64,000 nt of DNA from Saccharomonospora sp. NB11 (GCF_015910535.1 NZ_JACBJG010000003.1:186001-250000); one strand, 5' to 3'; counted from the first letter of the stretch, positions 39,336 to 49,473 are shown. Made by a program: numbers and translations. Notes: generated from the sequence alone by a model not told the origin.

Positions 39336-41090
39336 CTACTGGCGGGCGCGCTGCTTGATACGGGAGGTGAGTTCCTGCACCTGGTCGTAGATCCGGCGAC
39401 GCTCGGCCATCTCCTTGCGGATCTTCTTGTCGGCGTGCATCACCGTGGTGTGGTCTCGGCCGCCGAAGGCCTGCCCGATCCTCGGCAGCGACATGTCGGT
39501 GAGTTCCCGACACAGATACATCGCGATCTGCCGCGCGGTCGCCAGCGCCTTGGTCTTCCCCGGACCGCAGAGGTCGTCGAGCGAGACGTCGAAGAACTCC
39601 GCCGTGGCGCGCATGATGGTGGCCGCGCTGATCTCCGGAGCCTGCGCGTCGGTGGGGATGAGGTCACGCAGCACGATCTCCGCGAGTCCCACGTCCACCG
39701 GCTGCTGGTTCAGCGACGCGAACGCCGTGACCCGAATCAGGGCGCCCTCCAGCTCGCGGATGTTCGCCTCGATCCGCGCGGCGATGAACTCCAACACCTC
39801 GCCCGGGACGGCCAACCGGTCCTGGGCGGCCTTCTTCCGGAGGATCGCGATGCGCGTCTCCAGCTCCGGCGGCTGGATGTCGGTGATCAGACCCCACTCG
39901 AACCGGGTGCGCAGCCGCTCTTCGAGCGTCTCCAACCGCTTCGGCGGGCGGTCCGACGACACCACGATCTGCTTGTTCGCGTTGTGCAGCGTGTTGAAGG
40001 TGTGGAAGAACTCCTCCTGAGTACCTTCCTTGCCCTCCAGGAACTGGATGTCGTCGACGAGCAGGATGTCGATGTCGCGGTACCGACGTTGGAAGGCCAC
40101 CTTGCGGTCGTCACGCAACGAGTTGATGAAGTCGTTGGTGAACTCCTCCGTCGACACGTAGCGCACCCGCATCCCCGGGAACAGGCGCTGCGCGTAGTGG
40201 CCGACCGCGTGCAGCAGGTGGGTTTTGCCCAGCCCCGACTCGCCCCAGACGAACAGCGGGTTGTAGGCACGCGACGGCGCCTCGGCCACCGCGACGGCCG
40301 CGGCGTGCGCGAAGCGGTTCGACGCGCCGATGACGAACGTGTCGAAGTTGTACTTCTCGTTCAGCCGGGTCTTCGATGTCTGTGGCTGCGCGGGCGCGGT
40401 GTAGGGCTGACCCGCGATCGGCTGCCCCGAGAACGTCGGCCAGATCTCGTGGACCGCGGCGAGGGCCTCGCCTTCCTCGTCGACCTCTTCCTCGGCCTCG
40501 TCGTTCTCCGCCGAGTGCTTGGGATGAGTGGTCGCAGGCTGCGGCGGCCCACCCGGCCGAGGCGGTGGATGGGCCGCCGGCATGGTCGGTGGGTGGGTGC
40601 GGTGTGCGGGTCCGGGCATGCGCGGTTCCACGGACTCCGAACGCGGCCGAACGGCCGGGATGATGATGGTGTCCTCGCCCGAGGACATGCTTGGCGGCCT
40701 GCCCTGCGACACCGTCGGTCTGTCGGAGGGCGGCGGTGGAGAACTCGGGCCTGTTCCGTAACGAGCCGGAGGCGTTCCGCCCGGGGCGGTGTTGGTCGGC
40801 GGCGCGGGCGGGGGAGCCGGTGCGCTCTCCGTGGTGTCGACCTTCACCGCCAGGGACACCTCACGACCCAGGTGTCGGGAGAGCGCCGAGGTGATCGGCT
40901 CACGAAGCGCACGCTCGATGGCTTCCTTGGCGAAGTCGCTCGGAGCGGCCAACAGTGCGGTGCCGTCCAGCAGCCCGATGGGGCGTGTCACCCGCATCCA
41001 CGCGCGTTGCTGCGGGGACAGCGTTCCGTCGGAGAGTTCTGCGACAACCTGCTCCCAGACAACAGCCAGATTCAGCTGATGCTCAGACAC
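39336..41090 (-). CDS. dnaA: DnaA, replication initiator
   Basis: 584 residues from GTG 41090. Domain I (about 1-90, [20 protein letters not shown]), a long Pro-rich domain II (about 95-235), the AAA+ domain III with Walker [21 protein letters not shown], Walker [14 protein letters not shown] and the [20 protein letters not shown] arginine-finger region, and domain IV with the DnaA-box-binding [16 protein letters not shown]. Domain II is longer than in E. coli, as in streptomycetes. DnaA boxes upstream of the gene point to autoregulation. Confidence 0.99.
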   Translation of the reverse strand: MSEHQLNLAVVWEQVVAELSDGTLSPQQRAWMRVTRPIGLLDGTALLAAPSDFAKEAIERALREPITSALSRHLGREVSLAVKVDTTESAPAPPPAPPTNTAPGGTPPARYGTGPSSPPPPSDRPTVSQGRPPSMSSGEDTIIIPAVRPRSESVEPRMPGPAHRTHPPTMPAAHPPPRPGGPPQPATTHPKHSAENDEAEEEVDEEGEALAAVHEIWPTFSGQPIAGQPYTAPAQPQTSKTRLNEKYNFDTFVIGASNRFAHAAAVAVAEAPSRAYNPLFVWGESGLGKTHLLHAVGHYAQRLFPGMRVRYVSTEEFTNDFINSLRDDRKVAFQRRYRDIDILLVDDIQFLEGKEGTQEEFFHTFNTLHNANKQIVVSSDRPPKRLETLEERLRTRFEWGLITDIQPPELETRIAILRKKAAQDRLAVPGEVLEFIAARIEANIRELEGALIRVTAFASLNQQPVDVGLAEIVLRDLIPTDAQAPEISAATIMRATAEFFDVSLDDLCGPGKTKALATARQIAMYLCRELTDMSLPRIGQAFGGRDHTTVMHADKKIRKEMAERRRIYDQVQELTSRIKQRARQ

Positions 41091-41676
41091 GCTGCTCCGC
41101 TCCCCTCCCCTCGACCTTTCCCTCCTCGACGGCTCGGCGGAGCGTCACGGCAGGTCGGTGTGGCCACCCGCGCAGCAGGTATCCACAGAGTTGTCCACAA
41201 CTTGTGAACCAATGTACGCCCGACCCGCGGACCCTCCATCCCGCGGGACCACGCTGTTGCCCCGGACCACTCTCAGCGCCGACGTCACCACCCCGGTCGC
41301 GGTCGTGACGACCGAGGAGGGGTGACGCTAACAAGCTGTGCGCGTGGCCACAAGCCGCGCGCGAGGGCAAGGAAACCACGGGGTTTGGCACATCGCCAGC
41401 GCAGTTGTACAAACGGGTGATGTGATCTCCGCTCGCCCGCCAGGGGGACCGCGCGGACGGCGTCGGCGGTGGGCTTCGTAGGCTCGGGACGTGAGCGCCG
41501 TCGCCGCTCACCAGGGGGCGGTGTCGCAGGCCAGGTGGCCACTGCGTACCCTCGTAAGGTCTACCGCTGACAGCGGCGCCTTTCGCCTGCCCGCCTTTCA
41601 GTGCCGGGCGGGGATCGAGTTGCTCGTCGCGGTGGCACCGACGACCGAACGCCGCAAGACCAGGAGAACCACTGCC
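41091..41676. promoter_or_regulatory. dnaA/rpmH divergent promoter region with DnaA boxes
   Basis: 586 bp with no gene of its own. A canonical DnaA box TTGTCCACA lies at 41191-41199, and a near match GTATCCACA at 41179-41187, about 90-110 bp upstream of the dnaA start, consistent with DnaA autorepression. A TACATT on the minus strand (about 41213-41218) could be the dnaA -10 element. The rpmH promoter should lie toward 41500-41600; it could not be fixed by eye. Confidence 0.65.
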
Positions 41677-41814
41677 GTGAGCAAGCGCACCTTCCAGCCG
41701 AACAACCGTCGTCGCGCGCGGACCCATGGGTTCCGGCTGCGCATGCGGACGCGTGCAGGCCGCGCCATCCTGGCGGCCCGCCGTCGCAAGGGCCGCAACC
41801 GGCTCTCGGCCTGA
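41677..41814 (+). CDS. rpmH: Ribosomal protein bL34
   Basis: 45 residues, [20 protein letters not shown] then [20 protein letters not shown]; this is the conserved bL34 sequence. The GTG start at 41677 has AGGAGA at 41662-41667. First gene of the rightward rpmH-rnpA-yidD-yidC-jag cluster that diverges from dnaA. A longer upstream frame exists but has no homology. Confidence 0.98.
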   Translation: MSKRTFQPNNRRRARTHGFRLRMRTRAGRAILAARRRKGRNRLSA

Positions 41815-41846
41815 TCACGTCGCAGCCTGCGACGACGGGGCGCGGC

Positions 41847-42212
41847 GTGTTACCAGCCGACGCTCGTTTGCGGCGTAGCGACGAGTTTCGTGCCGTGATG
41901 CGGGGCGGCGTCCGATGCGGGCGCCGCCGTTTGGTGCTGCACGCGCGCGTCGAACCCGACCAGCCGCGCAAGGCAGGTTTCGTCGTGAGCAAGGCTGTGG
42001 GCAACTCCGTTGTCCGACACCGGGTGACGCGGCGACTTCGGCACCTCGTCGCGCAAAGGCTCGGAACCTTACCCGAAGGCAGTGCGTTGGTCGTTCGAGC
42101 ACTTCCTGCAGCCGCTGCCGCGTCGAGCGCAGAGCTCGGTGCGGACCTGGATGCGGCACTGCGGCGGCTGGGACTGTCGTCGTCCCGCGACAACACTGGA
42201 TCAACGGCGTGA
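41847..42212 (+). CDS. rnpA: RnpA, RNase P protein component
   Basis: 121 residues from GTG 41847 ([20 protein letters not shown]). The RNA-binding motif is [20 protein letters not shown]. It binds the RNase P RNA and processes the 5' ends of tRNAs. Starts 32 bp after rpmH, and its stop overlaps the yidD start by 4 bp (GTGA). Confidence 0.95.
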   Translation: MLPADARLRRSDEFRAVMRGGVRCGRRRLVLHARVEPDQPRKAGFVVSKAVGNSVVRHRVTRRLRHLVAQRLGTLPEGSALVVRALPAAAAASSAELGADLDAALRRLGLSSSRDNTGSTA

Positions 42213-42541
42213 ACGAAGACCACCCGGCCGGGACAGCCCCGGTCGACGAGCGCGACACCGGCGCGTCACCTCGGCCGACGCCCGTGGCGTGGGTCCTGCT
42301 GCTGCCGATCCGCTTCTACCGCAAGGCGATCTCCCCGTACCTTCCCCCGATGTGCCGGTTCTACCCGAGCTGTAGCACCTACGCGGCCCAAGCCCTCACC
42401 CGCTTCGGCGCCGCCCGCGGCACCTATCTCGCCGTGCGTCGGTTGCTGCGTTGCGGACCGTGGACCGCTCCGGGGCGAGACCCGGTTCCCGAGAAGTTCA
42501 GCTTCCGGTACCAAGGCCCTGGTATGTCTACCGAGGAGTAG
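42209..42541 (+). CDS. yidD: YidD, membrane-insertion efficiency factor
   Basis: 110 residues. After a ~25-residue hydrophilic start comes the family core: [34 protein letters not shown], and [18 protein letters not shown]. Three conserved cysteines are present. It associates with the membrane and helps YidC insert proteins. GTG 42209 overlaps rnpA; yidC starts 5 bp after its stop. Confidence 0.95.
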   Translation: MNEDHPAGTAPVDERDTGASPRPTPVAWVLLLPIRFYRKAISPYLPPMCRFYPSCSTYAAQALTRFGAARGTYLAVRRLLRCGPWTAPGRDPVPEKFSFRYQGPGMSTEE

Positions 42542-42546
42542 CTCTA

Positions 42547-43587
42547 GTGCTCGACTTCATCTACTACCCTGTGTCGTTCATCCTCTGGGTGTGGCACAAG
42601 GTCTTCGGTTTCGTCTTCGGTGAAGACAACGCCATCGCCTGGATCCTGGGCATCATCTTCCTGACGTTCACCGTCCGCGGGCTGCTGTTCAAGCCGTTCG
42701 TGAACCAGGTCCGCTCGATGCGGAAGATGCAGGACTTCGCTCCCGAGGTCAAGAAGATCCAGAAGAAGTACGCCAACGACCGGCAGCGTCAGGCGATGGA
42801 GATGCAGCGGCTCCAGAAGGAGCACGGCGTCAACCCGCTGGGCAGCTGCCTGCCGATGCTTCTTCAGATCCCGGTGTTCATCGGTCTGAACTGGGTCCTC
42901 CGGAACTTCCGTCCCGGCGCGGAGTCGAACTACTTCTTCGACGCCTCGGACGTCGCCTCCTACGTCGACGCGCAGATCTTCGGCGTGAACCTGGGTGACG
43001 CCATCAACCACCTCGGCATGATGGGCGGCAGCGGCGAGTCCGGCTGGCACTGGGACGTCGCGCCGGTCGCCGTGCCGTTGATGATCGTGGCCTCCGTGGC
43101 GACCCACTTCACCGCCCGACACTCGGTCGCTCGCCAGAACCCGGCCGCGGCCACGCAGCAGACCGCGGTGATGAACAAGCTGACGCTGTGGATCTTCCCC
43201 GCCGGTGTGTTGGTGTTCGGTGCCTTCTTCCCCATCGGTCTGCTGATCTACTGGCTCGCCAACAACATGTGGACGCTGGGCCAGCAGCGCCTCGTCTACA
43301 CGCGGATCGACAAGGAAGAAGAAGCCAAGAAGGAAGCCGCCAGGCAGAAGCGCGACGACCTGGCCCCGAAGCCGGGCCAGAAGCCGAAGGTCGGCCAGAA
43401 GCCGCGGCCGGGGCAGAAGCCGGCCCCGAAGGCGGGTCAGCCCAAGCAGCAGAACAGCAGCGACAACACCAAGAACGGCAAGTCCCCGAAGAACAGCGGC
43501 AGCAACGTACGTGGTGGCGCCTGGGCGAAGAACGGCGGGAACCGACCCGCGGGCAGCAAGAAGGCCCAGGGACGTAAGCGGCGCTGA
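42547..43587 (+). CDS. yidC: YidC, membrane protein insertase
   Basis: 346 residues, the short Gram-positive type with five main membrane helices and no large periplasmic domain. Motifs include FTVRGLLFKPFVNQVRSMRK and NPLGSCLPMLLQIPVFIGLN (hydrophilic groove region). The C-terminal ~85 residues are strongly basic, with repeated KPGQKP-type segments and a final GRKRR, likely for contact with the ribosome. GTG 42547 has GAGGAG upstream within the end of yidD. Confidence 0.96.
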   Translation: MLDFIYYPVSFILWVWHKVFGFVFGEDNAIAWILGIIFLTFTVRGLLFKPFVNQVRSMRKMQDFAPEVKKIQKKYANDRQRQAMEMQRLQKEHGVNPLGSCLPMLLQIPVFIGLNWVLRNFRPGAESNYFFDASDVASYVDAQIFGVNLGDAINHLGMMGGSGESGWHWDVAPVAVPLMIVASVATHFTARHSVARQNPAAATQQTAVMNKLTLWIFPAGVLVFGAFFPIGLLIYWLANNMWTLGQQRLVYTRIDKEEEAKKEAARQKRDDLAPKPGQKPKVGQKPRPGQKPAPKAGQPKQQNSSDNTKNGKSPKNSGSNVRGGAWAKNGGNRPAGSKKAQGRKRR

Positions 43588-43613
43588 CACGGGGCTGGGA
43601 AGGGAGACACGAC

Positions 43614-44153
43614 ATGTCCGATACGGCCGAGGTGGTCGGCGCCGGAGAACAGGACACCGCTGGAGCGGTGGTGAACGACGCGGACGACAACGAGGACCTT
43701 CTGGTACGGGAAGGCGACATCGCCGGCGACTACCTGGAGCGGTTGCTCGACATCCTGGACTACGACGGCGACATCGACCTTGATGTCGAGGCCGGGCGCG
43801 CGGTGGTGAGCATCGACGGCGGTGACGACCTGGACAAGCTCGTCGGTCCCCGTGGCACGGTGCTGGAGGCGCTGCAGGAGCTGACGCGGCTGGCGGTGCA
43901 GCAGGAGACCGGGACGCGCAGCAGGCTGATGCTCGACATCGCCGGGTGGCGCGCTGCCCGGCGTGAGGAGCTGCGGGCGATCGGTCGTTCGACCGCGGAG
44001 ACGGTCCGCGACTCCGGTGAGCCGGTGCGGTTGCAGCCGATGAGTCCGTTCGAGCGGAAGATCGTGCACGACGCCGTCGCGACGGTCGACGGCGTGACGA
44101 GTGAGAGTGAAGGCGAGGAGCCGAAGCGTCGCGTGGTGGTCAAGCCCGAGTAG
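43614..44153 (+). CDS. jag: Jag/KhpB-like RNA-binding protein (KH and R3H domains)
   Basis: 179 residues. An acidic N-terminus (1-40) is followed by a KH-like domain (DLDVEAGRAVVSIDG, LVGPRGTVLEALQELTRLAV) and an R3H domain with the conserved Arg and His region in LQPMSPFERKIVHDAVATVD. It binds RNA; in firmicutes the homologue affects cell elongation. No N-terminal Jag domain is present, as in other actinobacteria. Lies 26 bp after yidC. Confidence 0.93.
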   Translation: MSDTAEVVGAGEQDTAGAVVNDADDNEDLLVREGDIAGDYLERLLDILDYDGDIDLDVEAGRAVVSIDGGDDLDKLVGPRGTVLEALQELTRLAVQQETGTRSRLMLDIAGWRAARREELRAIGRSTAETVRDSGEPVRLQPMSPFERKIVHDAVATVDGVTSESEGEEPKRRVVVKPE

Positions 44154-44215
44154 CGGCGCGTCGAGCGACGTCATACCAAGCGGCCCGTCAGGTCAATCCT
44201 GGCGGGCCGCTTTCG

Positions 44216-44231
44216 TGTTTCACGTGAAACG
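44216..44231. other. parS site 1
   Basis: TGTTTCACGTGAAACG, matching 15 of 16 positions of the consensus parS TGTTTCACGTGAAACA. In the gap between jag and rsmG. Confidence 0.92.
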
Positions 44232-44290
44232 CGCCGCAGGTGGGCAACGCGAAGCCGCGCTCACGGCATCGGGGACAATCGTGCGCAGCC

Positions 44291-44306
44291 TGTTCCACGT
44301 GAAACA
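44291..44306. other. parS site 2
   Basis: TGTTCCACGTGAAACA, a full match to the degenerate parS consensus TGTTNCACGTGAAACA. 75 bp from site 1 and just upstream of rsmG. Confidence 0.95.
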
Positions 44307-44329
44307 GGGCCGCATCGGGAGGAGTGCCA

Positions 44330-45022
44330 GTGGAGCCAGAGGACGTCGGGTCGGAGGTGTCGACAGCGGCGAGCGTCGTGTTCGGCGAGCACGTGGAGGC
44401 GGCGGAGCAGTTCGTCGCGATGCTCGCGACCCACGGGGTGGAGCGTGGTCTGATCGGGCCGCGAGAGGTCGACCGGCTGTGGGACCGACACGTGCTGAAC
44501 TCGGCCGTGCTCGCCGAGCTCGTTCCGCACGGGGCGCGCGTGGTCGACGTCGGCTCCGGGGCAGGCTTTCCTGGAATACCTCTCGCCATCGCGCGGCCTG
44601 ATCTCGATATTGTTCTCCTCGAACCCATGGCTCGCCGGGTCGAGTGGTTGACCGAAGTGGTCGAGACGCTCGCGCTTGAGGTGAGCGTCGAGCGTGGCCG
44701 CGCGGAGGAGAAAGTGGTGCGACGCCGAATCGAAGGCGCGGACGTCGTGACCGCCCGAGCAGTCGCTCCGCTGGCGAGGCTCGCAGAGTGGTGTCTCCCC
44801 CTCGTCCGACCCTCGGGGACGCTGCTCGCCTTGAAGGGGCAGACGGCAGCCGACGAGATCGAGCGCGATCGGTCTGCTGTGCGCAAGGCAGGGGGTGGCG
44901 AGCCCAGGATCGTGCGTTGCGGCGCTTCAGTCCTGGAGACCCCGACCACCGTCGTTGCCATCGAACGGGTGGAGTCGGGCGCGCCCGGAGTTGCGCGGAA
45001 ACGCGGACGGAAGAAGCACTGA
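44330..45022 (+). CDS. rsmG: RsmG, 16S rRNA (guanine-N7) methyltransferase
   Basis: 230 residues. SAM-binding VVDVGSGAGFPGIPLAIARP and the VVTARAVAPLARLAEWCLPL and LLALKGQTAADEI motifs of RsmG/GidB. It methylates the 530 loop of 16S rRNA; loss gives low-level streptomycin resistance. GTG 44330 was chosen over GTG 44324 because the GGGAGGAG at 44318-44324 would overlap the earlier start. Between parS sites 2 and 3. Confidence 0.95.
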   Translation: MEPEDVGSEVSTAASVVFGEHVEAAEQFVAMLATHGVERGLIGPREVDRLWDRHVLNSAVLAELVPHGARVVDVGSGAGFPGIPLAIARPDLDIVLLEPMARRVEWLTEVVETLALEVSVERGRAEEKVVRRRIEGADVVTARAVAPLARLAEWCLPLVRPSGTLLALKGQTAADEIERDRSAVRKAGGGEPRIVRCGASVLETPTTVVAIERVESGAPGVARKRGRKKH

Positions 45023-45064
45023 GAGGATTGGCGCAGCGAATGACGACCAGTACGGAGCGGCGGA

Positions 45065-45080
45065 TGTTCCACGTGAAACA
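45065..45080. other. parS site 3
   Basis: TGTTCCACGTGAAACA, identical to site 2, located 31 bp upstream of the parA start. Confidence 0.95.
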
Positions 45081-45110
45081 GCACGGCGCGGCGGTGCGGG
45101 GTGGTGCCCG

Positions 45111-46010
45111 ATGACCTCTTCCGACGCCGGTCTCAGGGGCACCCCGATCGCCGAGGAGGCGGTCCGCGCGGCCCGTGTCCTCCATCCCGACGCCAACTCC
45201 ATGCCGCGCCCGGTGCGGCGCCGCATCATCACCGTGGCGAACCAGAAGGGCGGGGTCGGGAAGACGACCAGCACGGTGAACCTCGCGGCCGGGCTCGCGC
45301 TGCACGGGGTGCGGACGCTGGTCATCGACCTCGACCCGCAGGGCAACGCCAGCACGGCGCTCGACGTCGACCATCGCTCGGGAACACCGTCGGTGTACGA
45401 GCTGCTTCTCGGTGAGGTGTCGCTCGTCGACGCGGTGCAAACGAGTACGCAGTCTCAGGACCTTCTCTGCGTCCCGGCGACCATCGACCTCGCGGGCGCC
45501 GAGATCGAGCTGGTGTCGATGGCGCAGCGGGAGTCGCGACTGAAGGAAGCCCTCACCGCGGAGGCGCTCGACGCGTTGGGTGTCGACTACGTCTTCATCG
45601 ACTGCCCTCCGTCGCTCGGCCTGCTGACGGTCAACGCCCTCGTCGCCGCGCAGGAGGTCCTCATCCCCATCCAGTGCGAGTACTACGCCCTGGAGGGTCT
45701 GGGTCAGCTCCTCAACAACATCGACCTGGTGCAGCGGCACCTGAACCAGTCGCTCAGCGTCTCGACGATCCTGTTGACCATGTACGACGGGCGGACGAAG
45801 CTGGCCGACCAGGTGACCCAGGAGGTCCGCCGCCACTTCGGCGACGTGGTGCTGCGGACGGTGATCCCGCGCAGCGTGAAGGTCTCGGAAGCGCCGGGCT
45901 ACGGCCAGACGGTGCTGTCGTACGACCCCGGCTCCCGGGGTGCGATGAGTTACGTGGATGCGGCGCGTGAGGTCGCCGAACGTGGATCGAGCAGGGGACG
46001 ACAACCATGA
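45111..46010 (+). CDS. parA: ParA, chromosome segregation ATPase
   Basis: 299 residues from ATG 45111. The deviant Walker [21 protein letters not shown] starts near residue 43; Walker A' is [20 protein letters not shown]. It forms a gradient on the nucleoid and moves ParB-parS complexes. The frame is open upstream into rsmG, but there is no start codon close by that fits. The stop overlaps parB (ATGA). Confidence 0.97.
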   Translation: MTSSDAGLRGTPIAEEAVRAARVLHPDANSMPRPVRRRIITVANQKGGVGKTTSTVNLAAGLALHGVRTLVIDLDPQGNASTALDVDHRSGTPSVYELLLGEVSLVDAVQTSTQSQDLLCVPATIDLAGAEIELVSMAQRESRLKEALTAEALDALGVDYVFIDCPPSLGLLTVNALVAAQEVLIPIQCEYYALEGLGQLLNNIDLVQRHLNQSLSVSTILLTMYDGRTKLADQVTQEVRRHFGDVVLRTVIPRSVKVSEAPGYGQTVLSYDPGSRGAMSYVDAAREVAERGSSRGRQP

Positions 46011-47023
46011 GTGAACGCAGAGGGGGGCTCGGCCGCGGCCTTGCCGCCTTGATCCCCACCGGGCCGGCCGATTCCGGGGGCGGTGAGGCCCCCGGCAACG
46101 CCCCGCGCGGTGGTTCCGCAGGCAGCGGTGCGGCGGGCGACAAGGGGTGGTTCGCCGCGAACGGCGCCGTTCAGCCCGTCGGCGGTGAGGTCGCCGGTGC
46201 GGTGTACCGCGAGGTGCCCGTCGAGTCGGTGAAGCGCAATCCGAAGCAGCCGCGGCAGGTCTTCGACCAGGATGCGCTTGCCGAGCTGGAGCACTCGATC
46301 CGCGAGTTCGGCCTCATGCAGCCGATCGTGGTGCGGCAGTTGGGGCCGGACGAGTACGAACTCGTCATGGGCGAGCGCCGGCTGCGCGCCTCGCAGCAGG
46401 CGGGTCTGGAGAAGATCCCGGCGATCGTCCGGAGCACGGCCGACGAGGCGATGCTGCGGGACGCGCTGCTGGAGAACATTCACCGCGTGCAGTTGAACCC
46501 GCTCGAAGAAGCGGCGGCGTACCAACAGTTGCTCGACGAGTTCGGGGTGACCCACGAGGAGCTCGCCTCGCGGATCGGCCGGAGTCGACCGGTCATCACG
46601 AACACCATCCGCTTGCTTCGGCTGCCTCTCCCCGTGCAGCGACGGGTGGCGGCCGGGGTGCTTTCGGCGGGGCATGCCCGTGCGCTGCTGTCACTGGAGG
46701 AACCCGATCGGCAGGAGGAGCTCGCGGCGCGCATCGTGGCCGAGGGCCTGTCGGTCAGGGCGACCGAGGAAGCGGTCACTCTCGCCAAGAGCGAGAAGAA
46801 GCCGAAGCCGAAGAAGGCGGCCCGGGAGCCCAAGACGATGCCGGGTGTCGAGGCGCTCGCCGAGCGGTTGTCCGACGCGTTCGACACAAGGGTGAAGGTC
46901 GACGTCGGGCGTCGGAAGGGCCGGATCGTGGTCGAGTTCGGTTCGGTGGACGACCTGGAGCGGATCGTCGCACTGATGACCGAAAATCAGACAAAAAGGT
47001 CGCCGAAAACCGACGACCAATGA
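46007..47023 (+). CDS. parB: ParB, centromere-binding CTPase
   Basis: 338 residues. The N-terminal [10 protein letters not shown] motif binds ParA. The CTP-binding/sliding-clamp part has [10 protein letters not shown] and [13 protein letters not shown]; the parS-binding helix-turn-helix follows at [20 protein letters not shown]; the C-terminal dimer domain is near 270-335 after a Lys-rich hinge. Translationally coupled to parA. Confidence 0.97.
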   Translation: MSERRGGLGRGLAALIPTGPADSGGGEAPGNAPRGGSAGSGAAGDKGWFAANGAVQPVGGEVAGAVYREVPVESVKRNPKQPRQVFDQDALAELEHSIREFGLMQPIVVRQLGPDEYELVMGERRLRASQQAGLEKIPAIVRSTADEAMLRDALLENIHRVQLNPLEEAAAYQQLLDEFGVTHEELASRIGRSRPVITNTIRLLRLPLPVQRRVAAGVLSAGHARALLSLEEPDRQEELAARIVAEGLSVRATEEAVTLAKSEKKPKPKKAAREPKTMPGVEALAERLSDAFDTRVKVDVGRRKGRIVVEFGSVDDLERIVALMTENQTKRSPKTDDQ

Positions 47024-47057
47024 CACCGGGTCATTATGTCACGGTGACGAAAGGAAA

Positions 47058-47097
47058 ATCGGCCGCGAGGATGGCTCCGAACCACCTCGCGGCCGAT
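47058..47097. terminator. Bidirectional terminator after parB
   Basis: Perfect 13-bp stem ATCGGCCGCGAGG (47058-47070) / CCTCGCGGCCGAT (47085-47097) with a 14-nt loop, between the convergent parB (ends 47023) and ligase-like gene (ends 47116). Confidence 0.88.
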
Positions 47098-47115
47098 CAA
47101 CTACCCCGCAGCGGA

Positions 47116-48066
47116 TCAACCGCCTCGCTGAGCGGCGCGATGAACGAGATCGGTGAACACCGCGCCGAGTGAGGTCCCGGCGGCCTCGAACGCCATCGGA
47201 ACCGTGGAGGTCTCCGTGAGGCCGGGCGAGGAGTTCACTTCGAGGAAGTGCACGGTGCCGTCCTCCGCGACGATCGCGTCGGTACGCGAGATGTCACGGA
47301 GCCCCAGGAGCGAGTGCGCCTGCACGGCGAGTTCCTGCACGGCCGCCCGCGACTCGTCGGACAACCGCGCGGGCGCGAAGAAGTCGGTGAGACCCGCGGT
47401 GTAGCGGGCGGTGTAGTCGTAGACACCGCCTTCGGGAACGATCTCCACCGGAGGCAACGCCTCAGGACCGCCGTCGCGCTCGACGACCGCCACTGCCACC
47501 TCCACGCCGTCCACGAACTGCTCGGCCAGCACGGTGTCGCCGTAGGCGAAACAGCCCACCATGGCGGCGGGCAGCTCGGCCGCGTCGTGTACGACCTGAG
47601 CGCCGAGAGCCGAGCCGCCCTGGTCGGGCTTGAGGATCAACGGGAGACCGAGCCGTTCGACCATCGCGTCGAGCACGGGCTGCGCGCCGAGCTCGCGGAA
47701 GGTGCTGTGCGGCAGCGACACCCATCGCGGCGTGCTGAAGCCGGCATTCTCCACCAGCGCCTTGGCGATCGGCTTGTCCCAGGCCTTGCGGCAACCCCGG
47801 GAGCTGGTCCCGACGTACGGCACCCCGAGCATCTCCAGAATGGTCTGCACCGAGCCGTTCTCCCCCGCCCCGCCGTGCAGGGCGACGACGGCGGCGTCCG
47901 GGCGTTCGTTCTGCAGTCGTTCGAGCAGACCGGAGTCGGTGTCCCACTCGTGCACCGTCAGACCCTGGTCCCGCAACGCCACGGACAGTCTGCGGCCCGA
48001 CCGCAACGAGACGTCTCGCTCGTGTGACAGTCCGCCTGCGAGAACGGCGACAGTACCCTCGGCCAA
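47116..48066 (-). CDS. D-alanine--D-alanine ligase family protein (ATP-grasp)
   Basis: 316 residues. Family features: VAVLAGGLSHERDVSLRSGR at the start, ALHGGAGENGSVQ, the ATP-binding LGLPLILKPDQGGSALG, EQFVDGVEVAV and the metal-binding FLEVNSSPGLTETS. It is probably a D-Ala-D-Ala ligase or paralogue; the main ddl gene may be elsewhere, so the substrate is not certain. The start is TTG at 48066, supported by GAGGAG 7-8 bp upstream and by the lack of any other start before the first beta-strand. Confidence 0.85.
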   Translation of the reverse strand: MAEGTVAVLAGGLSHERDVSLRSGRRLSVALRDQGLTVHEWDTDSGLLERLQNERPDAAVVALHGGAGENGSVQTILEMLGVPYVGTSSRGCRKAWDKPIAKALVENAGFSTPRWVSLPHSTFRELGAQPVLDAMVERLGLPLILKPDQGGSALGAQVVHDAAELPAAMVGCFAYGDTVLAEQFVDGVEVAVAVVERDGGPEALPPVEIVPEGGVYDYTARYTAGLTDFFAPARLSDESRAAVQELAVQAHSLLGLRDISRTDAIVAEDGTVHFLEVNSSPGLTETSTVPMAFEAAGTSLGAVFTDLVHRAAQRGG

Positions 48067-48132
48067 CGGGGTCTCCTCGTGATGTTCGATCGGGTGGGGC
48101 GAAGGACGCGCGCGGCCGGGCCGCTTGCGGCG

Positions 48133-49473
48133 TCAGGCCGTGTCGGGGCTCGGGAACTGCGGACCGGACACGGCGCGGGTGGTCACGCTACCGAACGTGC
48201 GCATGAGCTCCATTTCGGACTCCAGCACTCCGGCGAGCCGACGGACGCCCTCACGGATGCGCTCCGGCGTCGGGTAGCAGTACGACAGGCGCATCTGCCT
48301 GCTGCCGAAGCCGTCGGCGTAGAAGCCGGTGCCGGAGGCGTAGGCGACCCGCGCGGTCACCGCCCTGGGCAGCATGGCCTTCGTGTCGACGCCTTCGGGC
48401 ACCGTGACCCACACGTAGAAGCCGCCCTCGGGCCGGGTCCACGTGCAGCCTGCGGGCAGGTGCTGCTCCAGCGCGGACAGCATCGCGTCGCGGCGTTCAC
48501 GGTAGTTCTCGCGGAAGGTCTTGATCTGCCCCTTCCAGTCGTGGGTTTCGAGATAACGCGACACCACGAGCTGGTTGAGCGTCGGCGGGCAGAGCGTGGC
48601 CGACTCGGCGGCGAGCACGAGCTTCTCGCGCACCGCGTGCGGGGCGAGCACCCAGCCGACGCGCAGACCCGACGCGAAGGTCTTCGAGAACGAACCGAGG
48701 TAGACGACGTTCTCGGGCGCGAGCGAGTGCAGCGACGGATAGGTCTGACCGTCGAATCCCAGCAGCCCGTACGGGTTGTCCTCGACGATGAGGACGTCGT
48801 GTTCGGCGCAGATCTCGACGATCTCCGCGCGGCGTTCGACCGAGAGCGTCACGCCGGCGGGGTTGTGGAAGTTCGGGATCGTGTACAGGAACTTGACCCG
48901 CTGACCGCGCTTCGCGGCCTGCGCGAGTGCCTCCCGGAGGTTCTCGGGCACCAGGCCGTCGTCGTCCATGGCGACGTGCACGACGTTGGCCTGGTAGGCG
49001 GCGAACGAACCGAGCGCGCCGACGTACGACGGCCCCTCGGCGATCACGACGTCACCGGGGTCGCAGAACAGTCGGGTCACCATGTCGAGGCCCATCTGCG
49101 AGCCGACGGTGACCACGACGTCGTCAGGATGCGCGGTGATGCCCTCCATGGCCATCACCTCGCAGATCTGCTCCCGCAACACGGGGACGCCCTGCGCGGA
49201 GCCGTACTGCAGCGCCACGAGTCCGTCCTCGGCCACGACCTCCGCCATCTGCGTCGACAGCGAGTCGAGCGGCAGGGCCGCGAGGTTGGGCATGCCGCCC
49301 GCCAGGGAGACGACCTCGGGTCGACTGGCCACCGCGAAGAGCGCTCGAATCTCGGACGCGGTCATGCCTGCGGTGCGCGCGGCGTACCGGTCGAGGTGCG
49401 GATCGAGGTTCTGCCGACTGGGCGTGGAGCCCGGCCGTGCCGGCTGCGGCGGCTGGGAGGAAGTCATGGACAC
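48133..49473 (-). CDS. PLP-dependent aminotransferase (fold type I, 2-aminoadipate/MocR-like class)
   Basis: 446 residues. Motifs: VVSLAGGMPNLAALPLDSLS, QYGSAQGVPVLREQI, IPNFHNPAGVTLSVERRAEI, VEDNPYGLLGF and the PLP lysine in YLGSFSKTFASGLRVGW; substrate-carboxylate Arg in MRLSYCYPTPE region. The class includes LysN and the aminotransferase part of MocR regulators, but no DNA-binding domain is present. The amino donor and product are unknown. GTG 49473 is used; ATG 49467 is an alternative. Lies 66 bp upstream of the ligase-like gene on the same strand, so a joint role is possible. Confidence 0.9.
   Translation of the reverse strand: MSMTSSQPPQPARPGSTPSRQNLDPHLDRYAARTAGMTASEIRALFAVASRPEVVSLAGGMPNLAALPLDSLSTQMAEVVAEDGLVALQYGSAQGVPVLREQICEVMAMEGITAHPDDVVVTVGSQMGLDMVTRLFCDPGDVVIAEGPSYVGALGSFAAYQANVVHVAMDDDGLVPENLREALAQAAKRGQRVKFLYTIPNFHNPAGVTLSVERRAEIVEICAEHDVLIVEDNPYGLLGFDGQTYPSLHSLAPENVVYLGSFSKTFASGLRVGWVLAPHAVREKLVLAAESATLCPPTLNQLVVSRYLETHDWKGQIKTFRENYRERRDAMLSALEQHLPAGCTWTRPEGGFYVWVTVPEGVDTKAMLPRAVTARVAYASGTGFYADGFGSRQMRLSYCYPTPERIREGVRRLAGVLESEMELMRTFGSVTTRAVSGPQFPSPDTA

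Noticed and set aside
44895-45110. N-terminal extension of ParA through parS site 3
   Set aside because: The frame reads VPRET across parS as in mycobacteria, but no start codon lies between the end of rsmG and the ATG at 45111 in this frame.
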